Shown in pieces: positions 17,297 to 24,807 of a DNA stretch of 61,106 nucleotides. The notes beneath the pieces are model-generated. The model ran no database searches. It saw nothing but the letters and a program-made list of their open reading frames with translations, and was not told the DNA's origin. The first letter of the stretch is position 1; every line of letters starts with the position of its first letter. This DNA comes from a virus, in IMG/VR virus record IMGVR_UViG_3300027969_000110, positions 1 to 61,106 of that record; one strand, written 5' to 3'. The translations under genes and the position numbers were made by a program.

Positions 17297-17627
17297 GGGA
17301 GGGGGCGTCTACAGGTCTCCCAAGTATGTGGCATGGCGTAAAGCCGCTATGTGGCAGTTGGCAGGACAGGCGAAAGGTAAGAAGGTCATTGGCGCGTACA
17401 AGCTAACGATCTTGGCAGTTCGCCCCGACAAGAGAAAACGTGATTTAGGAAATCTGGAGAAGGCAATAAGCGACATTCTGGTGAGCCAAAACATCATACA
17501 GGATGACTGCTTATGTGAATGGATGGAAATGAAATGGGTCGATGAAGGCCCAGAGTGTCAGGTGACAATACAAACGATGGAAGAGGTGCCCAATGAGAAC
17601 GAAGAACTACTACGAAGCTCAGAATGA
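17238..17627 (+). CDS. rusA: RusA-family Holliday junction resolvase, 129 aa
   Basis: The family pattern is clear: LPFPPSVNRLWRATKGGGVY at the N-terminus, RKRDLGNLEKAISDIL with the catalytic Asp residues, and IIQDDCLCEWMEMKWVDE. RusA dimers cut four-way junctions, resolving recombination or branched replication DNA before packaging. The start is GTG at 17238 with AAGGA nine bases upstream, inside the end of the repressor gene. Confidence 0.92.
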   Translation: MIVLSLPFPPSVNRLWRATKGGGVYRSPKYVAWRKAAMWQLAGQAKGKKVIGAYKLTILAVRPDKRKRDLGNLEKAISDILVSQNIIQDDCLCEWMEMKWVDEGPECQVTIQTMEEVPNENEELLRSSE

Positions 17628-17787
17628 CAGGTGGTATGAGCATTACCTTAACAGTGAAAAGCTTCTTAGCGAAATGGAAGACACTCTGCGAGCCGTCGAA
17701 GCTTTGGCACTGGAAAACATCACCGACGAAACAATACGCGCCAAGATTGTGAAGATGGTCGATGACATTTGGAGGGGGAAACGCTGA
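17593..17787 (+). CDS. Small hypothetical protein, 64 aa
   Basis: The gene begins within the end of rusA (AGAGGTGCCC upstream of ATG 17593). The product is a charged helical protein (NSEKLLSEMEDTLRAVEALA). It ends one base before the ATG of the next gene. No domain is recognised. Confidence 0.6.
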   Translation: MRTKNYYEAQNDRWYEHYLNSEKLLSEMEDTLRAVEALALENITDETIRAKIVKMVDDIWRGKR

Positions 17788-17788
17788 C

Positions 17789-18172
17789 ATGGATCACTCT
17801 AGCCGCACGGATCACCTGTATGAGCGCATATCCATTTTGGAAGAAGAACTTCGCCAACTTCGAGAAGCTATAGCTCCCGCTGATAATCCGTTCCTTCGCA
17901 TACTGCCACGCCAACACGCTGCTCTGTTGATGGGCCTCTATAGCAGGCGCACAGCTACCTACGCCCTTCTTGATGCCATTGGTTCGGAGACAGGCCGTTT
18001 GGGCAGAGGTGAAGGTGAGGACTACGCCCACCATAGGGTCAAAGTAGCGATGCACAAATTGCGAAAGAAACTGCGTGAGCATGGCATAGAGTTCTACACG
18101 ATCACTGGCATTGGCTACTATCTGGACGACGAGAACAGAACGAAAGTTGAAATGTTGATGGGGGAAGAATGA
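17789..18172 (+). CDS. OmpR/PhoB-type winged-helix regulator without receiver domain, 127 aa
   Basis: After a short coiled coil (YERISILEEELRQLREAI) there is a winged-helix domain: LPRQHAALLMGLYSRRTATY, the recognition segment HHRVKVAMHKLRKKLREHG, and the wing FYTITGIGYYLDD. This corresponds to the DNA-binding half of response regulators but lacks the phospho-acceptor domain. ATG 17789 follows GGAGGGGG. It is probably a phage transcription factor of the middle operon. Confidence 0.75.
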   Translation: MDHSSRTDHLYERISILEEELRQLREAIAPADNPFLRILPRQHAALLMGLYSRRTATYALLDAIGSETGRLGRGEGEDYAHHRVKVAMHKLRKKLREHGIEFYTITGIGYYLDDENRTKVEMLMGEE

Positions 18173-18303
18173 TGGATTACCTTAAGGTGCTGGGCCAACT
18201 GATCTTCATTATCTGGGCGCTGTTTATGATAGGCGGAACAGTGGTTATTTTCACTTACATGATGTGGCATGTGCTGCGTGACATCTATAAAGGGGAATGG
18301 TGA
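18169..18303 (+). CDS. Tiny membrane protein, 44 aa
   Basis: ATG 18169 overlaps the previous stop. The product has a long hydrophobic stretch (LGQLIFIIWALFMIGGTVVI) followed by FTYMMWHVL and a charged tail ending at TGA 18301-18303. One or two membrane passes are possible. Overlapping starts on both sides show it belongs to the operon. Function unknown; one of four such miniproteins in the early region. Confidence 0.62.
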   Translation: MMDYLKVLGQLIFIIWALFMIGGTVVIFTYMMWHVLRDIYKGEW

Positions 18304-18590
18304 TGGGAACGATTAAGCAGCACATACCAAACTTCGTGTCTGGATTTGATCCGGTAACGACGGAATTTGAAACACTTGATGAATTGCTAAATCTAGATTT
18401 TGTGAAAAGATTTAATGATGGAGATCATAGCTTCTATCGGTTCAGCGTTAATGATTATTCTACGCGAGTACATTTGATGGCAGAGTACGACGAAGGAAGG
18501 AAATGGTGGGTCGTCGGGTACATCTATGGAATCGCAAAAGACGACATTGGCCTTCCGCAATGGAAGCCTAACAAAGAGGAAAAGAAATGA
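18303..18590 (+). CDS. Hypothetical protein, 95 aa
   Basis: ATG 18303 overlaps the stop of the membrane protein (TGATG) and has AAAGGGG seven bases upstream, so it is preferred over ATG 18297. The sequence (DHSFYRFSVNDYSTRVHLMA, RKWWVVGYIYGIAKDD) predicts an alpha/beta fold rich in aromatics. No family recognised. Confidence 0.62.
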   Translation: MGTIKQHIPNFVSGFDPVTTEFETLDELLNLDFVKRFNDGDHSFYRFSVNDYSTRVHLMAEYDEGRKWWVVGYIYGIAKDDIGLPQWKPNKEEKK

Positions 18591-18937
18591 TCGACATAAC
18601 TAAAATGTACAGCACCCGCAATGGTCTAAAAGTTCGCATTTATGCGGTAGATGGGCAGGGCAAAAAGTCTATTCACGGCGCTTACTGGGATGGCTTCGTA
18701 GAAGGGTGGATCTCACTTTCTTGGACGAAATATGGAAAGGTAGATCTCTATCAGGAAATCCAGCCTTTAGACCTCATCGAAGTCCGCCCCCGCCACAAGC
18801 GGACGGTGTGGGTGAATGTGTATGACGACACATGCCGCACCGCTGACAGCAAACAAAGTGCTGACGCATATGCTACGGCAAACCGCATCGCCTGCATCAA
18901 AGTCGAACTGGATTTTGCCGAAGGAGACGGGCTATGA
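18587..18937 (+). CDS. Hypothetical protein, 116 aa
   Basis: It overlaps the previous gene by ATGA. The first half (GLKVRIYAVDGQGKKSIHGA, DGFVEGWISLSWTKYGK) looks like a small beta-barrel repeat known from phage middle-region proteins. The second half contains RTVWVNVYDDTCRTADSKQS and ends with a Lys/Glu strand. Function unknown. Confidence 0.6.
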   Translation: MIDITKMYSTRNGLKVRIYAVDGQGKKSIHGAYWDGFVEGWISLSWTKYGKVDLYQEIQPLDLIEVRPRHKRTVWVNVYDDTCRTADSKQSADAYATANRIACIKVELDFAEGDGL

Positions 18938-19164
18938 CCAACGATCTTGTGAAGCGGCTGCGCTATGAAGTTATTTTGGAACGATTTGAAGGCGGGCATG
19001 TCAGTCAAATGCGGAACCCCGATGGGCCGGAAGCCGCCGACCGCATCGAGAAGCTGGAGGCGGCGTTGCGGGCAATCATCGTGCATTGTGAGGTGCCAGC
19101 ACCACCAAACGCTGAAGCATTAAAAATGTTTGCCCGCAAAGCACTGGAGGGGAAAAATGACTGA
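18934..19164 (+). CDS. Small conserved phage helical protein, 76 aa
   Basis: The pattern MTNDLVKRLR followed by EAADRIEKLEAALRAII is common among small early proteins of proteobacterial phages. It overlaps the previous stop (ATGA). The coiled-coil segment may mediate dimerisation. The role is unknown. Confidence 0.65.
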   Translation: MTNDLVKRLRYEVILERFEGGHVSQMRNPDGPEAADRIEKLEAALRAIIVHCEVPAPPNAEALKMFARKALEGKND

Positions 19165-19261
19165 ATCATTAGAGGCTGTATTCGCCTGTGCCATCGTTGT
19201 GATGGCAATCGCAACCGCCATCGCTGTGGCACAAGAAATCGTGTGGGGGACAAATGACTGA
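19157..19261 (+). CDS. Tiny membrane protein, 34 aa
   Basis: ATG 19157 lies after GGAGGGGAAAA. The product has one transmembrane segment (AVFACAIVVMAIATAIAVA) and ends at TGA 19259-19261, overlapping the next ATG. It is too short for usual gene callers. Ribosome site, overlaps and hydrophobicity support a real gene. Confidence 0.55.
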   Translation: MTESLEAVFACAIVVMAIATAIAVAQEIVWGTND

Positions 19262-19388
19262 CTACATGCAAACGCTAATTAACATATGCTTCACAATGGT
19301 TACGGGCGTTGTCATTGTCGCCAGTGTCAGCGCCATCCTGTTTATGGGATTGTTGCTTAAGACAATGATCTCAGACTATCTGGAGTAG
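19254..19388 (+). CDS. Tiny membrane protein, 44 aa
   Basis: ATG 19254 overlaps the end of the preceding 34-residue gene. A hydrophobic segment (VTGVVIVASVSAILFMGLLL) spans residues about 16-35. It follows the same design as its neighbour: short polar N-terminus and one membrane pass. It may form a complex with it. Function unknown. Confidence 0.55.
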   Translation: MTDYMQTLINICFTMVTGVVIVASVSAILFMGLLLKTMISDYLE

Positions 19389-19397
19389 GACGCGCCA

Positions 19398-19922
19398 ATG
19401 GGTAAGCGATCAGACTTTGACAGGAAGAAGCTAGATTTCTATCCCACCCCCCCAGAGGCTGTAACGCCTCTACTGGATTGCTTGTGGCCGCGAACGCAGT
19501 TCTGCGAACCCTGTGCTGGTGCTGGCGATCTGGCGCGTCACTTGGAGGCTCATGGTCACAAATGCACTTCTGCGTTCGATGTGGCACCACAGTCGGATGA
19601 CGTTTGGCAGCATGACGCCTCTTTTATCTGTAGGGATGATCTGAGGGGAGCCAAAACGATCATCACCAATCCGCCATGGGACAGGAAGCCGCTTCACCAG
19701 ATCATCGAGCGGTGTTCCATCTTGGCACCGACTTGGTTACTGTTTGACAGTGACTGGATGTTTACGCGCCAAGCAGCGCCCTACCTCAAGTTCTGCGACT
19801 ACATCGTAGCAGTTGGCAGGGTGAAATGGATACCAGACAGCCCAAACACTGGCATGGACAACTGCTGTTGGTATCGGTTCCGGGCAGACAAAGTTGAGAA
19901 CACGTCGTTCGTGGGCCGATGA
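19398..19922 (+). CDS. N6-adenine DNA methyltransferase-like protein, 174 aa
   Basis: The sequence has LDFYPTPPEAVTPLL, SAM-binding CEPCAGAGDLARHL and the catalytic TNPPW motif (residues about 89-93) of adenine-N6 methyltransferases. At 174 residues it lacks a target-recognition domain of usual size. It may modify phage DNA against restriction or alter host gene control. The ATG region overlaps a copy of the ACGCGCCA octamer (19390-19397). Confidence 0.82.
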   Translation: MGKRSDFDRKKLDFYPTPPEAVTPLLDCLWPRTQFCEPCAGAGDLARHLEAHGHKCTSAFDVAPQSDDVWQHDASFICRDDLRGAKTIITNPPWDRKPLHQIIERCSILAPTWLLFDSDWMFTRQAAPYLKFCDYIVAVGRVKWIPDSPNTGMDNCCWYRFRADKVENTSFVGR

Positions 19923-20149
19923 AGATAGGCATAGACGAGCAAGTGGCGGCTCTGGAAGACGCCGTAAACAATCATCGCAGTTGGGTCAGTACTGTCAAAC
20001 GGTACGTCAACAAAGGGGAGCGCCCAGCAGAAATCTTGGCAGAAACAGAAGCACGGCTTCCAAAGATGGAGGCTGCGTTAAATACGCTTAAATGGGTTCA
20101 GAAAAATAAGGAAGCAATCATAAATGCAAAAAAATCGCTTGAAAAATGA
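19919..20149 (+). CDS. Small coiled-coil protein, 76 aa
   Basis: It overlaps the methyltransferase stop by ATGA. The sequence (EQVAALEDAVNNHRSWVSTV, ARLPKMEAALNTLKWVQKN) is a helical hairpin. No recognised domain. Coupling to the methyltransferase suggests joint expression. Confidence 0.6.
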   Translation: MKIGIDEQVAALEDAVNNHRSWVSTVKRYVNKGERPAEILAETEARLPKMEAALNTLKWVQKNKEAIINAKKSLEK

Positions 20150-20197
20150 CAGAAGGTCAGAAATAAATGGCCTTTGGTCTCAAATGGGAGTATGAAA

Positions 20198-20386
20198 ATG
20201 GGTGTGAAGTACAAGAAAGCGGACAAAGAAAAGCTCGCAGAGGTAATTAATTCCCTGAATATGCAGAAGGTGGACATAGCCGAGTTTCTGGGGGTGTCAG
20301 AGCGAACGATCTATCGGTGGCTAAGTGGGGACAGGTCGTTCCCGCGCATGGTGTTCATCGCGCTTGAGTCGCTACAGAAACAGTAG
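20198..20386 (+). CDS. XRE-type HTH protein, 62 aa
   Basis: ATG 20198 has GGGAG seven bases upstream and is preferred over upstream codons at 20174 or 20192. The HTH is clear: LNMQKVDIAEFLGVSERTIY then RWLSGDRSFP. It is a minimal Cro-like DNA-binding protein and the last gene before a strong terminator. It is a candidate regulator of the TATAGGG operator just downstream. Confidence 0.75.
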   Translation: MGVKYKKADKEKLAEVINSLNMQKVDIAEFLGVSERTIYRWLSGDRSFPRMVFIALESLQKQ

Positions 20387-20398
20387 TATGAAAAGACA

Positions 20399-20430
20399 GA
20401 GACCCGCTGGGGGCGAATCCAGCGGGTCTC
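20399..20430 (+). terminator. Intrinsic terminator, 12-bp stem
   Basis: GAGACCCGCTGG (20399-20410) pairs perfectly with CCAGCGGGTCTC (20419-20430) around GGGCGAAT and is followed by TTAAAC. It separates the regulator/methyltransferase operon from the replication genes. Confidence 0.8.
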
Positions 20431-20474
20431 TTAAACTAACCATGCAGGGTGCGGCATGGCATATCTCCAAACTG

Positions 20475-20550
20475 TATAGGGCAGTAGGAGACGATTAAGG
20501 CTAATAGTCTTTTTCCGTCTTTTTAGCAACCCTATACGCCACATATAGGG
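20475..20550. promoter_or_regulatory. TATAGGG operator cluster upstream of initiator-like gene
   Basis: CCCTATA (20530-20536) and TATAGGG (20544-20550) form an inverted repeat with a 7-base spacer, ending six bases before the ATG at 20557. A further TATAGGG lies at 20475-20481. This looks like a repressor site directly over the leader of the replication operon. Confidence 0.55.
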
Positions 20551-20556
20551 TGTACT

Positions 20557-20823
20557 ATGTCATTTCAGGCTATGGCTTGGGCGATCAAACAGATTGCCCC
20601 CACAAAGGCGAAGTTCACGCTTCTGGTTCTTGCCAACTATGCTGACGACGCCAACAAAGCTTGGCCGTCGCTGGCAACCCTGTCTCGCGACACCGGGATC
20701 AAGCGATCAACTCTCATCGAGAACCTTAACAAGCTAGTTGAGCTTGGCCTTATCACAAAGGTGAAAAGGTATCGTGGGGGGCACCGCACAAGCAACGCTT
20801 ATGTTCTAAATGCCCCCTCATAG
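20557..20823 (+). CDS. Short replication-initiator-like HTH protein, 88 aa
   Basis: The sequence MSFQAMAWAIKQIAPTKAKF, VLANYADDANKAWPSLATLS and STLIENLNKLVELGLITKV matches the N-terminal winged helix of phage O-type initiators. Those proteins are usually 200-300 residues with a helicase-loading C-terminus. Here a stop follows at YVLNAPS. The bases after the stop still contain GTCCAGAA...TGGAC units and another frame open to 20922, so the gene may be a truncated initiator or a minimal origin-binding protein. Start at ATG 20557, just after the operator. Confidence 0.72.
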   Translation: MSFQAMAWAIKQIAPTKAKFTLLVLANYADDANKAWPSLATLSRDTGIKRSTLIENLNKLVELGLITKVKRYRGGHRTSNAYVLNAPS

Positions 20824-20827
20824 CATG

Positions 20828-20950
20828 GTCCAGAACTTGGACTTACATAGGTCCAGAATCTGGACTGTAACCTATCAGACATTAACCTATTACCTAATAT
20901 CTCCTAATACGAGCCAGTAGAAGGAGATAATAGGTATATAGGAGATAATA
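20828..20950. repeat. Inverted-repeat and AT-rich region, candidate origin/operator
   Basis: Two short palindromes, GTCCA-N5-TGGAC (20828-20842) and GTCCAG-AAT-CTGGAC (20851-20865), start 23 bases apart. An AT-rich stretch follows with ACCTAATATCTCCT (20892-20905) inverted against AGGAGATAATAGGT (20922-20935), one mismatch. A third AGGAGATAATA copy lies at 20940-20950. The region sits between the initiator-like gene and the helicase, where an origin or operator would be expected. Confidence 0.55.
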
Positions 20951-20970
20951 CGCGAAACAGGAGCTTGACA

Positions 20971-22455
20971 ATGAAACTTAGGGACTATCAAGAAACAGCT
21001 ATTGAACGGCTGAAACAAGCTCTGCTAGAAGGAGCCAGAAGGCCGGTGGTCCAAGCTCCCACGGGAGCCGGTAAGACGGTCATCGCTGCCGCCATCGTCA
21101 ACATGGCGCGTCAGAAAGAAAAGCGGGTTTTGTTCTGCGTACCCGCGCTTTCTCTCATAGACCAGACGGTAGAGCGGTTCAGGGCGAACGCCATCTTCGA
21201 CATTGGCGTGATGCAGGGCCAGCACGAGATGACAGACTGGACGCAGCCTGTTCAGGTCTGTTCCATCCAAACACTGGCGCGTCGAACCATCCCGCAGGCT
21301 GATCTTGTCATCATTGACGAATGCCATGTCATGTTCAAGCTATACGACGACTGGATGAATCGCCCTGAGTGGAAGGGCGTCCCGTTCGTAGGTTTGACAG
21401 CAACCCCATGGGCAAAGGGGATGGGGGCGTCTGGTCGGTGGGACAAGCTCATTATTGGGACGACGACTGAGGAACTGATCGAGCGCAAGCACCTGTCGGA
21501 CTTCAAGTGCTATGCCCCGGCGCATCCTGATCTGTCTGGCGTCAAGACGAAGCTGGGCGATTACGAAATCAAAGGGCTTGGCGAAGCGATGGATAAGGGC
21601 CATCTGGTCGCTGACATCGTGTCAACTTGGCTGGAGCGGGGCGAAGGCCGGTCAACCATCTGTTTTGCGGTGAACAGGATACATGCCAAGCACATCGAGA
21701 CACAGTTCAAAGACGCTGGGGTTTCGGTCGAGTATATGGACGCCTACACCGATCTGGGGGATCGCGCCGCTATCGTGGAGCGGTTCGCTACAGGCGAGAC
21801 GAAGATCATCTGCAATGTGGGTGTTCTGACAACCGGGTTTGACGCAGACGTTCGGTGCATCATTCTGGCGCGTCCTACCAAATCAGAAATCCTGTACACG
21901 CAAATGATTGGCAGGGGCTTGAGAACGGCTGACGGTAAGGATCACTGCCTGATCTTGGATCATAGTGACACTACGCTTAGGCTTGGCTTTGTCACGGACA
22001 TCCATAAATTTGAGCTTCACGATGGCTCTGCCAATAAGGCGACAGTCGAGAGGAAAGCGCCTCTGCCCAAAGAGTGCGGGCAATGCCACTTCCTCAAGCC
22101 ACCCAAAGCCGTGAAGTGTCCAGCCTGTGGGTTCCAAGCTGCCCCCCAGAATAAGGTTGAGTCCGCGAATGGCGAGCTTTACGAGATTGGCCGGGGCGGT
22201 GTTGTCAAAACATCTGCGCCGTCACAGGCCGAGCTACAGCGATGGTACAGCGAGCTTATCCGATATGCCGATCTGAGGGGCTACAAAACTGGATGGGCGG
22301 CCCACGCATTCAAAGACAAGTTTGGCAGGTTTCCAGAAGGCGCATTGCATCCGTGGCCGTCACAGATGGTTTCGATGGATGTTGATGGATGGATCAGGCA
22401 CCGGAATATCAGACGCGCCAAAGCTGGCAACACATTTAGCAGGAGGAAAGCATGA
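20971..22455 (+). CDS. SF2 DEAD/DEAH-box helicase, 494 aa
   Basis: Motifs in order: Walker A PTGAGKT (Lys35), DECH (116-119), TATP (143-146), and motif VI QMIGRGLR (311-318). A four-cysteine zinc motif CGQC...CPAC (C369, C372, C383, C386) follows, then a C-terminal domain. This is the arrangement of phage UvsW-like/RecQ-like ATP-dependent helicases used in replication start or branch migration. ATG 20971 with AGGAG eight bases upstream is preferred over TTG 20965. It is the first gene of the helicase-primase operon. Confidence 0.92.
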   Translation: MKLRDYQETAIERLKQALLEGARRPVVQAPTGAGKTVIAAAIVNMARQKEKRVLFCVPALSLIDQTVERFRANAIFDIGVMQGQHEMTDWTQPVQVCSIQTLARRTIPQADLVIIDECHVMFKLYDDWMNRPEWKGVPFVGLTATPWAKGMGASGRWDKLIIGTTTEELIERKHLSDFKCYAPAHPDLSGVKTKLGDYEIKGLGEAMDKGHLVADIVSTWLERGEGRSTICFAVNRIHAKHIETQFKDAGVSVEYMDAYTDLGDRAAIVERFATGETKIICNVGVLTTGFDADVRCIILARPTKSEILYTQMIGRGLRTADGKDHCLILDHSDTTLRLGFVTDIHKFELHDGSANKATVERKAPLPKECGQCHFLKPPKAVKCPACGFQAAPQNKVESANGELYEIGRGGVVKTSAPSQAELQRWYSELIRYADLRGYKTGWAAHAFKDKFGRFPEGALHPWPSQMVSMDVDGWIRHRNIRRAKAGNTFSRRKA

Positions 22456-22718
22456 CTGAGCCAGCAAAATGCCACTGCGGTTCTGCCAGTTGGGAGCGCA
22501 AGATCGAAGAGAGCCGCTATATCTGCGCCAGTTGCAAGCGCCCGTTGTGGCAACCGATAGAGACTGCGCCAAAGGACGATACTGAGGTGCTGGTGCTTGT
22601 TGAGGATGGGGGCATTCTCATCGGGTGCTTTGCGGGCGGAATGTGGTGGATTGAGCAAACATTTTATCAAAAACGCGAACCTACGCATTGGATGCCAATA
22701 CCGGAGCCGCCCAAATGA
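22452..22718 (+). CDS. DUF551-like protein with zinc-finger N-terminus, 88 aa
   Basis: The N-terminus has CHC...CASC cysteine pairs. The rest follows the DUF551 pattern: LWQPIETAPKDDTEVLVLV and THWMPIPEPPK. It overlaps the helicase stop and the primase start, so it is coupled to both. The function of DUF551 is unknown. Confidence 0.78.
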   Translation: MTEPAKCHCGSASWERKIEESRYICASCKRPLWQPIETAPKDDTEVLVLVEDGGILIGCFAGGMWWIEQTFYQKREPTHWMPIPEPPK

Positions 22719-23662
22719 GCCACATTGGAACAGTAGCGAAAGGGAATTGGCGTCACCTTCTTACCAGCTTGGGGGTTGATAGCCGGTTTCTGGTCAACAA
22801 GCACGGCCCCTGCCCGATCTGTGAGGGGAAGGACCGATTCCGGTGGGACAACCAGAACGATGGCGGCGGGTTCATTTGCTCCCAATGCGGGGGCGGCGAC
22901 GGGTTCGATCTGGCGCGTCGAGTAACCGGCAAGAGCTTTCGGGAGATTGCCGACCATATCGCCACCGTTATGGGGACACCCAACGAGTTTGAGCGCAAAG
23001 GACCAGACATGGAGGAGCAGCGCCAACTGGATGCCATGCGAAGGGTTTGGGTATCATCGAAGCCAATCGCTGACATTTCGCCTGTCGCCAAATACTTACG
23101 CGCCAGATTGGGGGGCAGCCCCCCACAAGTCCAGTATCTACGAGAAGCAGATGGTGTTTTTCATTCTGGCGACAAAAACTGTCACCCCGCGATGGTTGCT
23201 AAGGTGGTTGGGTGGAACGATGTCGCTGTCAATCTTCACATGACATATTTGACGCGAGACGGGAGGAAGGCTGATCTTAGCCCGGCCAAGAAGGTTATGC
23301 CGGGCAAGTTACCGGAAGGTTGTGCCATCCGGCTTATGCCAGCAGCAGAAATCATGGGGGTAGCAGAAGGGATTGAAACGGCCCTATCTGCCAGCCTTCT
23401 TCTTGGCATACCTGTCTGGGCCTGCGTTAACGGTGGATTGCTTGCCAAATGGAGACCCCCAGAGGAAGCGCATGAGATTGTAGTGTTTGGTGACAATGAC
23501 ACCAATTACACCGGGCAAGCTAAAGCTTATGAATTAGCTAACCGGCTAGAAGTCCAGTTCAAGCGCAGGACGAAGGTTATGATCCCGCAAATTGCAGGAA
23601 CAGACTGGAATGATTTCTATCTGGCCGATAAATCAGCAGCGGAGGCCCGTGGCAGCCTTTAA
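22715..23662 (+). CDS. DNA primase with zinc-binding and Toprim domains, 315 aa
   Basis: A zinc ribbon (CPIC at about 34-37, CSQC about 60-63) precedes a DnaG/P4-alpha-like primase region. The Toprim domain shows MGVAEGIETALSASLLLG (the catalytic Glu motif) and EIVVFGDNDTNYTGQ (the D-x-D). No helicase domain is attached, and the SF2 helicase is two genes upstream. ATG 22715 overlaps the previous stop (ATGA). With no phage DNA polymerase visible, the phage must use that of the host. Confidence 0.88.
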   Translation: MSHIGTVAKGNWRHLLTSLGVDSRFLVNKHGPCPICEGKDRFRWDNQNDGGGFICSQCGGGDGFDLARRVTGKSFREIADHIATVMGTPNEFERKGPDMEEQRQLDAMRRVWVSSKPIADISPVAKYLRARLGGSPPQVQYLREADGVFHSGDKNCHPAMVAKVVGWNDVAVNLHMTYLTRDGRKADLSPAKKVMPGKLPEGCAIRLMPAAEIMGVAEGIETALSASLLLGIPVWACVNGGLLAKWRPPEEAHEIVVFGDNDTNYTGQAKAYELANRLEVQFKRRTKVMIPQIAGTDWNDFYLADKSAAEARGSL

Positions 23663-23721
23663 TGCCAATAGGTAGACATGGGTAGCTAAATGCGTTATCA
23701 TACGCAGCATTGGGGCTTAAA

Positions 23722-23910
23722 ATGGCAAAAGAAAAACCGACCTTTCTGTGTAAATCTTGCGGGGAAGAACGCGCCCTGCAAAGGAAATGGCAGAGGTACT
23801 GTTGCGTCTATTGCCGATTGAAGGCTCACCGCAAGCGAGAGGCTGCTTTCGCTAAGATTGGCAGGGGTGTGGCAAATGACGATCCACAAGAGGCGGACGT
23901 TTGTAATTGA
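23722..23910 (+). CDS. Small zinc-ribbon protein, 62 aa
   Basis: ATG 23722 follows GGGG by six bases. CKSCGEERAL...YCCVYCRLKAHRKRE gives two CxxC pairs on a basic background, suggesting nucleic acid binding. Its end overlaps the next gene by 35 bases. No specific family is recognised. Confidence 0.6.
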   Translation: MAKEKPTFLCKSCGEERALQRKWQRYCCVYCRLKAHRKREAAFAKIGRGVANDDPQEADVCN

Positions 23911-24289
23911 TGACTGTAGCTATGACACGATTGGCCGCATTGGCGATCCGTGTGTCTATTGCGGTCAAGAATCCACTGGGCATGACCATATACCGCCATT
24001 GGTGCATGTTAACTCTTTGGACGAAAAAGCAAGAAACATGCTTAACCTTCGCAAGTACCCCGCTTGTATCGAGTGCAACAGCATACTTGGCAAAACATTG
24101 CTGGCTTCAGTGCCAGAGCGCCGCAAATATGTTTTGGGCAAACTGCGTAGCAAATACGCAAGCTGTTTGCGTATGCCAACATGGGATGAGGAAGAGCTTG
24201 ATGAGCTTGGCAGAAACCTGCAAGACGACGTTCGTGCCAAATCATCGTTTGGCAATCATTTGCGCCAGCGATTGGCTTATTACAAATAA
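23876..24289 (+). CDS. HNH-like nuclease, 137 aa
   Basis: The sequence PCVYCGQESTGHDHIPPLVH, then KYPACIECNSILGK, contains the CxxC...DHxPP...CxxCN pattern of a compact HNH family. It is the last gene before the convergent terminator. It may be a small homing nuclease or DNA-processing enzyme. ATG 23876 is chosen over an earlier frame start at 23858. Confidence 0.72.
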   Translation: MTIHKRRTFVIDDCSYDTIGRIGDPCVYCGQESTGHDHIPPLVHVNSLDEKARNMLNLRKYPACIECNSILGKTLLASVPERRKYVLGKLRSKYASCLRMPTWDEEELDELGRNLQDDVRAKSSFGNHLRQRLAYYK

Positions 24290-24293
24290 AAAA

Positions 24294-24309
24294 GGGGGCC
24301 TAAGCCCCC
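24294..24309. terminator. Bidirectional terminator
   Basis: GGGGGC (24294-24299) and GCCCCC (24304-24309) form a hairpin with loop CTAA. On the minus strand it is followed by a run of T (complement of the A run at 24287-24293), a classic terminator. It separates the rightward replication operon from the leftward genes and overlaps the stop codon at 24300-24302. Confidence 0.8.
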
Positions 24310-24539
24310 AGTTTCTCCTTTTCCTTCTGTAGCTCATGTTCGTGTAGGAAGACTTCCATAAATTCTATCATGGCCCTGACATCATCGACTTCCATTGCTA
24401 CGCTGATGACGCAAAATTCACCCTTCGCATCTGGCTTGAAGTTTCGCACTACAAAGTGGGTGCATCCGTCCGTGTCAAATTCGAGCGATGTATTTGATCT
24501 GCCGTTTTTCTCTGTGATTTCTAAGCTATAAGCTCGCAT
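24300..24539 (-). CDS. Hypothetical protein, 79 aa
   Basis: ATG 24539 is chosen for GGGG seven bases upstream. The sequence RAYSLEITEKNGRSNTSLEF and VVRNFKPDAKGEFCVISVAM suggests a small beta-rich protein with a helical C-terminus (FLHEHELQKEKEKLGA). The stop lies inside the terminator hairpin. Function unknown. Confidence 0.6.
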   Translation of the reverse strand: MRAYSLEITEKNGRSNTSLEFDTDGCTHFVVRNFKPDAKGEFCVISVAMEVDDVRAMIEFMEVFLHEHELQKEKEKLGA

Positions 24540-24540
24540 G

Positions 24541-24807
24541 TCATTCCCCTCTGGCTCGTTTGACAACGGTTATTGCATCGTAGATCGCGTCCTCTAAGGC
24601 TGCGCCATCGCCAGCACTATCGGCGTAAATGATGGCTTCCAATGCGTCCAGAAGGCCGGGCGCATGTAGCAGCAAACTCAGATTGTCTTTGCTGCGGTGT
24701 GACATAACCCGGCAAATGGCTTTGTCGCTGTCGCCGCTCTTGATGTAGATCGAGTTTCCGACCCATTCAACGCGCCACGGGGCGGAACTATGTGGGAGAA
24801 TTGCCAT
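24541..24807 (-). CDS. Hypothetical phage protein, 88 aa
   Basis: The reading begins MAILPHSSAPWRVEWVGNSI and contains SLLLHAPGLLDALEAIIYAD, a motif seen in many small phage proteins. ATG 24807 overlaps the stop of the upstream gene (TGATG). The ribosome site is weak, so translation is probably coupled. Function unknown. Confidence 0.62.
   Translation of the reverse strand: MAILPHSSAPWRVEWVGNSIYIKSGDSDKAICRVMSHRSKDNLSLLLHAPGLLDALEAIIYADSAGDGAALEDAIYDAITVVKRARGE

Noticed and set aside
19398-19922. Considered as part of a restriction-modification system
   Set aside because: No adjacent restriction endonuclease of matching type is seen; the neighbours are small coiled-coil and HTH proteins, so an orphan methyltransferase is more likely.
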